Origin: Stagonosporopsis chrysanthemi
Taxonomy: Eukaryota; Ascomycota; Dothideomycetes; Pleosporales; Didymellaceae
NCBI GenBank assembly: GCA_022560025.1
Contig: JAFISE010000003.1
Span: forward strand, 189,262-253,261
Reading direction: 5' to 3'
DNA length: 64,000 nucleotides
This document shows positions 20,663 to 31,496 of this stretch, in pieces; position 1 is the stretch's first letter; the number at the start of each line of letters is the position of its first letter. Below the pieces are notes generated by a model. The model saw nothing but the letters and a program-made list of their open reading frames with translations. It was not told the DNA's origin and made no database searches. The translations under genes and the position numbers were made by a program.

Positions 20663-22009
20663 TCATGTAAACTTAGCAGTCTGCACATACTTGGCGAAAC
20701 TCATGTCCTCGTTCGAGGGGCCGCCGCTGTCCCTCAACGCTTGTGAGTACCGCTGCTTGAGGTTGCTATCCGGGTCCAGGGCATCTTCTTCCGAGTCGAA
20801 GTCATCGTCAAAGTCGTTGGCTGGATGGCCTTCGTCGTCATCGTCCATGTCCTCCGCATCACTCACCGTCTCTGGCTCTTCCTTTCGCGGTGCCTTCTTC
20901 GGCTTCGTGCCTGCTCCACCAACCTTCATGTCTTTCATAAGCTTATCGAGCTCTCGCTGGCGAGTAGCCTGTTTCTCCTGCTCACGTTCTGCTCTTCTTC
21001 GATCCAACTCTGGCTTGTAATCACGCTCGAACTCTGCCTTCTTCTCTTGGACTCCTTTGAAGAACTCGTCCATGCCGTCACCAGTCATGGCGCTGACGCC
21101 CACCACGCTCAAGTGCTTGTAAAACTCGTCGAGAACAAGGGACATGCTGTTTAGCAAGCTGCTCATGTAACCGCTTCCACCGGTGATGCCGTCGCCACCA
21201 AAGGTGCCGCCCTCCTCCTCGTTCCGCAGTGCCGCTTGAAAAGCCTCGAAGTCTGTCATCCACTCCTTGGCAAACTCAGCGTCTTGTGCATCTGTCTTGT
21301 TGAATACTAAGATCATGGGCAGCTTGGTCTTGTACAGGATGGAGCATGCGTATAGCATGTTGGACATGAAGGTGCTAGTGCTCGTGGTTCGTGGCGTATC
21401 GATGACATATGCGATAACAGTGGGAAAAGTGCTTGCTAGACTAGATAGCAGAATCTCTCCACTGGCCGACCAAACGAACACTTCAATCTGACCTGGAGTG
21501 TCCACCAGGATGTGATTTACTTGCGGTTGCTGGTTCGGCGCCGGCTGCTTTTCTTTCCCACTATTTGTCATGAACTCGACGGTTGTCTGCTCTGGCTCCT
21601 TGACTGGCTCTGGTACCTGCGTCCTCTTTTCTAACAGCCCAATGACCTGGTCGATCTTGGTACTGAATAGGTTCAGACTTGTCAAGATACCGCCGTTGGG
21701 CCCAAGATTGAACTGCTTCATGACCTCCTTATAGTTTACACTATCACGAATGTCGATATTGGGCGTGAAGGGCACGTGGTGTACTGCTGGGTCGAGGTTG
21801 ATGATATACGGCGGGTTGGGTGCGGTCTTCGATACTGCCGGCTCTTTTGAGGTGGGGTCAGGGTGCGTGTAAATGTGGGATACAAGGCGTTGCATGAAGG
21901 TGGTCTTGCCAGAACCAGCCATGCCGACGCATACTATGGCAACTGGTGAGTTCGAGCTGGAAGACGCGGGGCTCATTGCGGAGCTCGCGGGAGCTTGGGC
22001 AGAGGCCAT
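20663..22009 (-). CDS. NPA3: GPN-loop GTPase 1 (Npa3 / XAB1 family)
   Basis: Single exon, 448 residues. The P-loop GMAGSGKTTF lies near residue 30, the family-defining Gly-Pro-Asn insert is in FNLGPNGGILTSLNLF, and ILVDTPGQIEVF and LVFNKTDAQDAEF give the G3 and G4 motifs. The protein is a cytosolic GTPase that assembles RNA polymerase II and brings it into the nucleus, working with Npa3 partners of the GPN2/GPN3 type. The C-terminal region is charged, with EDMDDDDEGHPANDFDDDFD, and it ends MSFAKYVQTAKFT. It has an N-terminal Ala/Ser-rich extension of about 20 residues; a second ATG at residue 12 is an alternative start. Divergent from the CWF19-like gene, with 249 bp between start codons. Confidence 0.95.
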   Translation of the reverse strand: MASAQAPASSAMSPASSSSNSPVAIVCVGMAGSGKTTFMQRLVSHIYTHPDPTSKEPAVSKTAPNPPYIINLDPAVHHVPFTPNIDIRDSVNYKEVMKQFNLGPNGGILTSLNLFSTKIDQVIGLLEKRTQVPEPVKEPEQTTVEFMTNSGKEKQPAPNQQPQVNHILVDTPGQIEVFVWSASGEILLSSLASTFPTVIAYVIDTPRTTSTSTFMSNMLYACSILYKTKLPMILVFNKTDAQDAEFAKEWMTDFEAFQAALRNEEEGGTFGGDGITGGSGYMSSLLNSMSLVLDEFYKHLSVVGVSAMTGDGMDEFFKGVQEKKAEFERDYKPELDRRRAEREQEKQATRQRELDKLMKDMKVGGAGTKPKKAPRKEEPETVSDAEDMDDDDEGHPANDFDDDFDSEEDALDPDSNLKQRYSQALRDSGGPSNEDMSFAKYVQTAKFT

Positions 22010-22258
22010 GGTGGTGAACGCTGGTCTCAGACGCAGTGTATGAACGTGGTCGCTAGTACAGTCGTAGTGTTGATGTGCAGTCTGTCGTAAAAGAGCGTGG
22101 TGTCAGTCGAAGCAGAGTGTGTGGTTGGTGTAAAGTTGCTGTCTCCAAATTCTCAGGTGGGGCGACGCGCTAGGGCTGCAGGTGTGATGTCAATCCTACT
22201 CGTCGACCCTTCATCCTCGCTCCTCCAATTCCATCGCAACCTCACAAATGCCACGTCC

Positions 22259-24479
22259 ATGATGGGACTGGAAGATTTTGAGAAGGAGCTTGCAGCGAGC
22301 AAGACGAAAGAAGAGAAGAAAAAGCGCGACAGGAGCCGCAGCCGCGACCGACACCACCGCTCAAGCAAGCACCATTCTTCGCGCCATCACCGCGACGAAC
22401 GCGACAGAGACGGACACCACAGAGAAAAGAGATCGCGCCATCACCGGGAGACTTCTGAAGAGCGTTCGCGGAGGAAGCGTAAGGAAAGAGAGCGCGACGA
22501 CAAATATGACGACCGATCATACCGAAAGCACAAAGACAAGCGAAGTCGATCGCCCTCAAGTGACGATGAAGATCGCATGACCCGGAAACGCAAGTCGCGT
22601 CACTTCGAGGAGGACGAGTCTTCTGGTGACGATGTACCTCAGGAGAGAGACTATGCGCCGCACGATGACGAGCTGCTGGATGAGCAGCTGGAAGAGGCTG
22701 CGAGCGCGAACGTTCAGCGGGATGATTGGATGCAGGCGCCATCATCCATGGACGTGGACTATGTTCAAAGGAAGAAACGAGAAGAGAAGACAACATATGT
22801 GGCGGCATCAGCAGAGAAGCAGCATGCTTTGAAGGTGCATAAGGCTGAACTGAATCACCACCTTGCTGACCTTGACAAGGACGAAGCGGAAACGACTGAA
22901 GAGCCGGCGCAAAGGGAGGTCGACTACACGTTTGGCGATTCGGGATCCCAATGGCGAATGACAAAGCTCAAGGGCATCTACCGGGCAGCTGAAGAGACGG
23001 GGCGAAGCGTCGAAGATGTAGCGTTGGAAAAGTATGGAGACCTGCGCGATTTCGACGACGCGCGAGAGGAGGAATCCGAGCTCGATAGAAGAAACATGTA
23101 TGGCAAAGACTACGTTGGTAAAGAGAAGCCGTCAGGAGAGCTGTATGAGGAGCGCAGACTGAGGGCAGGCATACACCGTCTACCTCGAGACGACCACCAG
23201 GCGGCTCAGCTACCTCAAGGCGAAAGCGTACCGGATCCTAGACCTACGGTGGCTCTCAGCCAGACAGAGCTGAATAGACTCAAAGCTCAGATGATGAAGG
23301 CAAAACTGAAGAAGTCACCGGACGCAGCAAGGCTTGAGGATGAGTATAACGCAGCAATCTCGGGGGGCGCCAGCAGCACAGACCGTGACGTGGTCGTCCT
23401 CAATGCTATGGATAACCGAATGCTGGCTGGAGGTCGCCAGGGCGAGGTCATCTCGCTCGAGAATAAGCGAGGTGTGGAACGTGGTTTGGTCAAGGAGAAC
23501 GAGGACATGAGTATCGAAGACATGGTCCGACAAGAACGGCGCACAAAAGGACAGAATGAAGGCCTCATTCTTGCAGAGAAGATTGGCAAGGACGCAAAGT
23601 TTGATGTAAGTGTCTGAGCTTCTCAACTGTTGCTGTGCTAACTCTTGAAAAAAGAACGACCTCGACTACATGGACGAGAATGCCACAAAGCTCGCTGCGC
23701 GCGCTCCGAAATCGTCTATAAATCTTCGCAACCAGGCCATCCAGGACTACCAGAAGACGAATCGCATCCTCGACTCTTGTCCACTCTGCCACCACGACGA
23801 CAAGTCTCCTCCTCAACCTCCCGTCGCGCCTGTCATCTCTCTTGGAACACGAACATTCCTGACTCTTCCAACTGAGCCTGAGATCAGCGACGGCGGAGCG
23901 GTCATAGTACCTATCCAGCATCGCAGCAACCTGCTTGAATGTGACGACGATGAATGGGAAGAGATCCGCAACTTCATGAAGTCTCTGACTCGTATGTACC
24001 ACGATCAAGGCCGCGATGTCCTTTTTTACGAGAATGCTGCGAATTCTGGTCGTAAGCTACACGCGGCCATGAGCGCAGTTCCAATTCCGTTCGAGCTTGG
24101 CGAGACCGCTCCGGCCTTTTTCCGTGAAGCCATCCTTACTTCGGACAACGAGTGGAGCCAACACAAGCCGATCATCGACACACTCAAAGCCTCGCGTTCC
24201 GGGTTGGGCAAACAGGCTTTCCGCAGGAGCTTGGCAAAAGAAATGCCGTACTTCCACGTGTGGTTTGAACTTGACGGAGGTATGGGTCACATCGTGGAAG
24301 ACGACCGCCGGTGGCCACGTGCCGACCTCTTTGCGCGAGAAACCATTGGAGGAATGCTTGATGTAGACATGGAGATTCAGAGACGGCAGGGTCGATGGGT
24401 GAAAGGAGACCGTAGGCCAGAGAGGTGGAGGAAAGGGTGGAGGAAGTTCGATTGGACCCGGGTGCTGACCGAGGGGTAG
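22259..24479 (+). CDS. CWF19: CWF19-like (CwfJ) spliceosome-associated protein
   Basis: Two exons: 22259-23605 and 23655-24479, with a 49-nt phase-0 intron, giving 723 residues. The start MMGLEDFEKELAASK matches the conserved beginning of the family; an in-frame ATG at 22187 would only add non-conserved residues. Residues 20-110 are an Arg/Ser/His/Asp-rich low-complexity region typical of splicing factors. The C-terminal exon carries the two CwfJ modules: CPLCHHDD, then VPIQHRSNL with ECDDDEWEEIRNFMKSL, the HIT-like region, and PYFHVWFELDGGMGHIVED followed by GGMLDVD. In fission yeast Cwf19 binds late spliceosomes and helps intron-lariat release. Nuclear location is inferred. Confidence 0.92.
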
Positions 24480-24810
24480 TTCTCCAGGACGTTCACGATC
24501 CTAGATAGATGTCTTTTTCCTAGACCTAGGCCAACAGCAGCAGCTGCCCGGGAATTTCAACTGCTTCGCTCGCCGGCTAAACACGTGAGAAGGCAAGAAG
24601 TGCCAGGAATGTTGTGCACGTTGAGGTTTCAGATGGTAGCGCGAAGTCGGCTGCGAGCGCTCTGGAAATAAGCATGGATCGATCACACATGCCAAATACT
24701 TGCATCTCGGCCCAATCACCGATGACGTTTGGCATTGCATGATACGGCCGTCAACGGCAAGCAAGACATTACCATCTCAGGCTCCCTGAAGGCCTCCCTT
24801 CTGATTCATG
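24480..24810. other. 3' flank of the CWF19-like gene
   Basis: Nothing gene-like is seen; it is the terminator side of the CWF19-like gene and distal upstream sequence of the PKC gene. Confidence 0.4.
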
Positions 24811-25333
24811 CCCTACTAAGCAAAGGGTCCTGTGCCTGCGCCACACGTCTGGCTGCTGTGTTTTGATTGACGCACCCCGCCAGGCGCTGCATAGACTGCC
24901 CCCACTACACGTTCTTCGCAAGCCGCTCCCGCCGTCTCGCCATCTCACCAGACGTGCCCTTCACTCTTGACCACTCTGCAGCGCCTCCTCGCGTCGGAAT
25001 AGGGGCGAGCGTCTCGTCAGGCATCACTGCGGGCACCTCGCATTAGGGACGACGTCGACCCACATCTGCGCGCCTCAGCCACCTTTCTTCACACGCCAGC
25101 AGCACTAAGGCAGCTCGCGGCTGGGTTTGACGACATCACGCTGTCTTCCCCAACTACCCGCCCGCGTCGTTTCCACTGGCACCAGCACCACCGCCGCCCT
25201 CTCCCCTTGCCCCGCGCTCCACGACGCGGCCCCTTCCGCGCACAGCGTCACACAGCACCATCGGCGCCTGTTTGGGCCCCGAGCACTCGACCTCCCGCCG
25301 GCCACCGCCAGGCACCTCCACCTTGCCGCCGCC
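24811..25333 (+). promoter_or_regulatory. ATG-free, C-rich probable promoter and leader of PKC gene
   Basis: No ATG occurs over 523 bp up to the PKC start codon, which sits in the strong context GCCGCCATG. The region is C-rich on the plus strand, as usual for leaders of highly regulated fungal genes. No TATA box is evident. Confidence 0.45.
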
Positions 25334-27913
25334 ATGTCGAGCGTCGACGAGACCGTTGCCAATGTGCAGCGCAAGATCGACAGGGAGCGCGCCCTGATCA
25401 ACGCCGCCAATGCTATGCGCCAGTCGACCAATAACCCCGCCGTGCTCTCGCGCCTGGACGGACAGATCAAGGACGGCCGCCGCAACATCGAGTACTTCGA
25501 GTCGAAGCTGCATGACCTGAGCGTGCAGCGCACCGCCGCAGGCGTCGAGAACATGAGCCTGCAGCAGCCTGGTGGGTCTGGCACGCGAAAAGGAGATAAT
25601 CCGCTGACTCCTCCCCCCAAAGATGGCTGGAACGGCTACATGCCCAACGACCAGGGAGGCTATGGCGCGCAGCAGAGCCAGTATGGCGACCTCAGCGCTG
25701 GCAAAGGCCTCATGCCACCACGCGCTCCATATGCTCCGCCAGCACCCGGCGCGCCGAACAAGAGGCCCAACTACAGCAAGCTTGGTAGGGACAAGATTGA
25801 CACACTTTGTTTTTAATGTCTACTGACGCGTTGTAGAACTCATTCGCTATGACACGCAGCACTTGGGACCCCGCATTCAGCTCATGCTGTCCCAGCTTGA
25901 GTTTAAGCTCAGTGTTGAGAAGCAGTACAAAGACGGTATCGAAAAGATGGTGCGCTTGTATCAAATGGAGGGCGACCGCAAAAGCAAGCAGGACGCAGAA
26001 GCCAAGCGTATCGAGAGCAACCAGAAGATCCAGCTGCTGAAGCACTCTCTGAAGCGCTATGAAGACCTGCACGTAGACATTGATGGCGCCGATGACGGCG
26101 ATGGTAAGCTTTGTTCAACCCCTACCAGACCTCGACTAACGCAATTTCCAGATGACAGCCTGAGCGTGCCCAGCCAGCGCAAGCCGTTAAGCGGCCACCT
26201 TTCCCTGACGGTTCACGCAGTCGCCGATGTTGATCACGCGGCTACTGGTCGCTTTAGCAGAGGACCAGAGACTTTTATCAACCTCAAAGTCGAGGACGCC
26301 ATCAAGGGTCGCACCAAGCCTTCGAGAAATGACCGCTGGATCGAAGAGAGACACGAGTTCGATATTGACAAGGCGAATGAAATCGAAATTACCGTTTACG
26401 ACAAGACTGGGGACCACGCCCTGCCCATCGGTATGCTCTGGGTACGCATATCCGATATCGCCGAAGAGATGCGTCGAAAGAAGATTGAAACAGAGCTGCA
26501 GACCTCTGGATGGGTGGCTGCAGACAAGATGGGAGGACACGCAGGCATCCAACCGGATCTCCAATTCCAACCTCCTCCAGGCCAGAGTCCCGCCGGCGGG
26601 GCAGGCGCAGGCCCAGGTGGCATGAAGCCTGCAGGAGGCGCCCAGCCCCAGACAGGGCCTATCGTGATTGATGATTGGTTCTCGCTAGAGCCAGTTGGAC
26701 GCATTCACCTTACCATGGCCTTTGCCAAACACACGCAGAACAAGACTCCCTTCGATGTTGGTCTTGGCCGAAAGGGCGCTGTTCGACAACGAAAGGAAGA
26801 TGTGGTCGAGCAATATGGACACAAGTTCGTGCAACAGCAGTTCTACAACATCATGCGCTGCGCACTGTGTGGCGATTTCCTGAAATATTCTGCTGGTATG
26901 CAGTGTACAGACTGCAACTACACGTGTCACAAGAAGTGTTACCCTAAGGTGGTCACCAAATGTATCACGCAGTCGAACGCTGAGACCGATCCTGACGAAG
27001 CCAAACTTAACCATCGCATTCCTCATCGGTTCGAAACATTTTCCAACATGGGCGCCAATTGGTGCTGCCACTGTGGTTATGTACTACCTCTCGGAAAGAA
27101 GCAGACCAAGAAGTGCGCAGGTATGTTGGTTTGGCACGCTCTCTGCATGCCGTATACTAACAAGACGCAGAATGTGGTCTCACATGTCACGCCCATTGCG
27201 TACATTTTGTACCCGACTTTTGTGGCATGTCCATGGAGGTTGCCAACCAGATTCTGATGGAGATTAAGAGGACCAGACGAGGACAGTCAGCTTCGGGCTC
27301 TAACATGACAAATCGTACATTACGCCAACCGCAGCCCGCGAAACCCTTACCGCCGACGCAGTCTCCACAGCCCGGCCAGGAGTCGCCATCGCAAACAGAT
27401 AGATACTCCTACGGCAAGAACGAAAGCATTGCCCCAACGGGCGGCCAGCGAACGCAGTCATACGCCGCGCCATCACCTCAAGCCTCTGGTGCGGCGCGCA
27501 CTTCGTACTCATCTGGCGGCTCAACTGCACCGACGTCTCCAACATCCTCACAGCGGCCTTCCTCAGGACGGACTCAGTCTTCCCAGTCAGCGATTGCTGC
27601 CGCTGCCGCTGCCATGTCAAAAGCGCCCGCTGCTAACCCCGCGCCTGATTACCGACGGTCTCAAACTGACTACCAGGCCTCTGCAAAGCCTGGTGGTTAC
27701 CCACAGGATCAGCGTGCACCACACTCACCGCCACAGCAAGCCACGTACAATCCACAGCATTATGCAGACGTCGACAAGCGACAACAGCCGCCGTACTCTC
27801 CTCAGTCAGGATCACAATACGGAAACACTCAATCATATGCACTCCCACAACCCCCCCAGCAACAACCTGCACCTCAGCAACCACCTGCTCCGCCTGCGAA
27901 GCAGGATCCTCGA

Positions 27914-27948
<35 letters not shown>

Positions 27949-29124
27949 ACAGCCAGCGTCCGCCTTGACTAAGGCCCCCGAGAACAAGGTGACGCCACCA
28001 GCAAACACACAAGGAACTGGAAAAAGGATAGGACTAGATCACTTCAACTTCCTTGCAGTCCTCGGAAAGGGCAACTTCGGTAAGGTCATGCTGGCGGAGA
28101 CCAAGAGCACGAAGCAGCTATACGCTATCAAGGTGTTGAAGAAGGAGTTCATCATTGAAAACGACGAAGTTGAGAGCACACGTTCGGAGAAGCGGGTGTT
28201 CTTGATTGCCAACAAAGAGCGACACCCCTTCCTGCTCAATCTCCATGCCTGTTTCCAAACGGAAACCCGCGTCTACTTCGTCATGGAGTACATTAGTGGT
28301 GGAGACCTGATGTTGCATATCCAAAGAGGACAGTTTGGTACCAAGCGAGCACAGTAAGTCTAACGTATTCCTTCAGGCCTTTAGCGATGGTGCTGATTCC
28401 AGCTCAGATTTTACGCAGCAGAAGTCTGTCTTGCGTTGAAGTACTTCCACGAAAACGGCGTCATATATCGTGATCTGAAGCTCGACAACATTCTACTTAC
28501 CCTGGACGGACACATTAAAATCGCCGATTTCGGTCTTTGCAAGGAAGAGATGTGGTACGGATCGACGACCAGCACATTCTGCGGTACACCCGAATTCATG
28601 GCACCTGAAGTGAGTTTTCTGTATGACGCCTACATTTCAGCACTAATTGTTGGCAGATCCTGCTTGATAAGAAGTACGGTCGTGCCGTCGATTGGTGGGC
28701 ATTTGGTGTCCTGATTTACCAGATGCTTCTCCAACAATCGCCTTTCCGTGGTGAAGACGAAGATGAGATCTACGACGCTATCCTTGCTGACGAGCCTCTC
28801 TACCCAATCCACATGCCTCGCGACTCTGTCTCGATCCTTCAAAAGCTCCTCACTCGTGAGCCGGAGCTGCGACTTGGATCAGGCCCTACAGATGCGCAGG
28901 AGATTATGTCTCACGCCTTCTTCAGGAACATCAACTGGGATGATATCTACCACAAGCGCGTGGCGCCACCATTCGTCCCTACGATCACGAGCGCTACAGA
29001 CACCAGCAACTTCGATACAGAATTTACGAGCGTAACGCCGGTCCTTACGCCTGTACAGTCTGTTCTATCGCAAGCAATGCAGGAAGAGTTCCGCGGCTTT
29101 TCTTACTCTGCCGATTTCAATTAA
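25334..29124 (+). CDS. PKC1: Protein kinase C of the cell-wall integrity pathway
   Basis: Six exons: 25334-25784, 25837-26103, 26152-27120, 27171-28353, 28408-28609, 28657-29124, with introns of 47-54 nt and consistent phases, giving 1179 residues. Order of domains: two HR1 Rho-binding coiled coils (about 1-70 and 150-235), a C2-like domain (about 255-390), two C1 zinc fingers (about 463-513, HKFVQQQFYNIMRC; and 533-583, HRFETFSNMGANWCCHCGY), a Ser/Pro/Gln linker with a Gln run near 815, and an AGC kinase domain from about 850. Kinase motifs are VLGKGNFGKVML, YRDLKLDN, IADFGLCKE and FCGTPEFMAPE. The end FRGFSYSADFN is the hydrophobic motif. In moulds Pkc1, activated by Rho1 at the plasma membrane, feeds the Bck1-Mkk-Slt2 MAP kinase chain and is usually essential. 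Confidence 0.97.
27914..27952 (+). repeat. CAG/CAA polyglutamine tract inside PKC
   Basis: A run of about 13 Gln codons, mixed CAG and CAA, lies in the linker between the C1 fingers and the kinase domain. The mixed codons make it less prone to slippage than a pure repeat. Confidence 0.85.
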
Positions 29125-31496
29125 GGAACTGCGCCTCTCATCGGATACCCTAGGCTTGTTTGCCGTGCGTCACTTGACAGGCGGCTCAGGATTACGAGAC
29201 GGCACGGGATGCGAGCGAGGTCTTTGTGTTAGCGCGTCACCAGCGTTTCCTTTTACCTAGGCTAGTCGTAGTTGCTTTTGAGGTGGATCTGCTATGATCG
29301 TGACCCCTTCTTCTCTTCGTCCTTGGGAAGCAAAAATTGTAATGCATCATTAGCGGAGCGAACGAGGGCCAGGCGTCTTGCGGAAGGTGCCAAGGTTGTT
29401 GATGTGAGGTGTTGACTGGCTTTGAGAGCATGTACGGAGCCGTGGCGGACGCGTTGAGATGCATCATGACGAATTGCTCCGAAGGTAGCGGGTGGAGGTT
29501 GAAGATTTGGTGACTATGATTCTCCATGACTTACAGGATAGATGAAACAATCATTTGTGCGCTTTCGGCATCAAAATGTTGTTTTTGATACTACTTGCTA
29601 TATTATAGCGTGTCTTTAGGTCGTTCCTCCCTTAACAACCCAGTCTTGGCGAGCTACTCTTCTCGCCCTCAGGCATTGTTCACCACGCCACTTCACCAGC
29701 ATTTGCGTGATTGCGCTTTCTTGTAGCTTGCTCGCGTACAGCTGCTGCGCGCCGTGAGACAGCCGTTATGCATACTCTTCTCGCCTACATTGGTCCGGGG
29801 CGTTCGCCAGGGCCGTCTCATCTCCAGAGCAGTAGCGCGCAGCTCCTGCCATATGTCGCGCCTCGCTTCCCCGGTAACCGAATCCCTCTAGCCTTATAAG
29901 TGGGTGCCTCGTCTGCGTCTGAACTGGGAGAGGGGTAGTTGCGTTCAGCTAATTCCGTGTAGTGGAAGACTCTAGGTGTCACCCTTTGGGCTCTCTCACG
30001 CCCTATCATCTCCCTGACAAGACTAAGACATGGTCCAGACAGCTTGACGTACCACAGACTATACCTTTACAGTACGGCACATGAGTAGCGAGGAGGGATA
30101 CCGATCCTGTGCGATGCAACGACGGTTTGAATGTGTCTCCCAGGAGGTTGCGAGTTAGCGCAGAGTTGCAGATGCCGTTGCCAACGCTGTTCAACGCCAG
30201 TCACTGTCCTTTTTCGGCTGGCTGCAGTCATTACGTGCATGTAAGCAGTGATCCTCGAAATGTTGAAACAGGCCGGGTACGACTCGCTGACCTATAGCAA
30301 ATAGGCAAAGATCCACCCCGCAGCCATCTCACCTGCGTGGCGGAAGCCTCAAGGGACGAGATGAGTTTGCACAGAACGTTAGACAACTCACAGAATGCAA
30401 GCGATGGACTGTTCAACTCGGCTTACGATCTTGATTTCACTGGCTTTGGTCTTGACATCAAACATGACCTCATGTGCCTGTGAACTTGGAGCCTCCTGCG
30501 AGGCCGTCACGGGTATGCACAGCCATCTCAATCGAGCAACGGACACGTACAGAATCTGGCGTAGATCCTGGCCGGATCATGCCACCAACTTTTGATGGGC
30601 CCCGCATCAGTCTGCGCACAAGAAGAGACATGCAAGGTGTGCTGGCGGGCGTCTGCGGAAATTTACTCTGAGGTATCTTTTGAGGACAACGTCAGATGAT
30701 ACCTTGATGGTTGCGGTCGGTGAGGCAGGATGCGGCTGACCTGGAAATTGATTGATCGCTACGACGGGGCGCGCTTCGTACGCCATACGGCTGTGACACC
30801 TTGTCGCTGTATGCAATAATGCCCACGTGTCAGCGCCGTTTCTCGAGAATGACAGATCGCGTTCTCGACATGTCAACATCCTCCTGACACTGGTAAATTG
30901 TGGGTAGGGAAGATCCGGAGCAAGTGGTTCTCAACTAGCCGACCCGCATGTGGTGCCGCTACCAACACACACCCCGGCTCTGGGGGTTGGGTTGAATCCA
31001 GGGTCAACGACGCTGGCTGCTGGTGCCTTGTCATTGCATGGAGAGAAGACGCCATTTCTAGGCAGGCTCAGCGAACCCGGAGGAAGCGATTTCTATCGTG
31101 CGTACGGCGGCACGGCAAATGAATGCGACTTATCACTTCTTGGGGTAGAGAGGTACCGGCGGCCCAAGCAGCTCGGGCGCCTGTTGATGCAAGGAAAGCT
31201 AGTGCCAACCCTCTTCAGCCTATCGACCGAGGGGAAGCGCAACGTTAATACCGAACTCCCACCCGGCAGCATGTCTTCGTAGCCCTCGTAGCGATTACAC
31301 ACACTTGAGGAGCAGTTTGCACGCCAGACAACACAAAGTGACGGCGCGGCGCAGCCCTTGCATATCTTCGCACATCCTGCACGTTTCGGCATACTTACCC
31401 GCCCTTCCATGTTACTCAGTCGCTGAGCATCAAGCGCGAGGCTGTCCGTTGCAAAGACGTGCACACGTCTTGAATACCACCCGGAGATTCCTTCAG
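29125..31496. other. Intergenic region between PKC and the Zn2Cys6 regulator
   Basis: 2.4 kb without a supported gene. The left part is the PKC 3' UTR. The right part should hold the promoter and probably the missing first exon of the Zn2Cys6 gene; ATGTCTTC at 31270-31277 followed by GTAGCC is one candidate. Confidence 0.4.

Noticed and set aside
22187..22258. Upstream in-frame ATG of the CWF19-like gene
   Set aside because: It would add 24 residues without resemblance to the family start, while the Met at 22259/22262 begins the conserved GLEDFEKEL.
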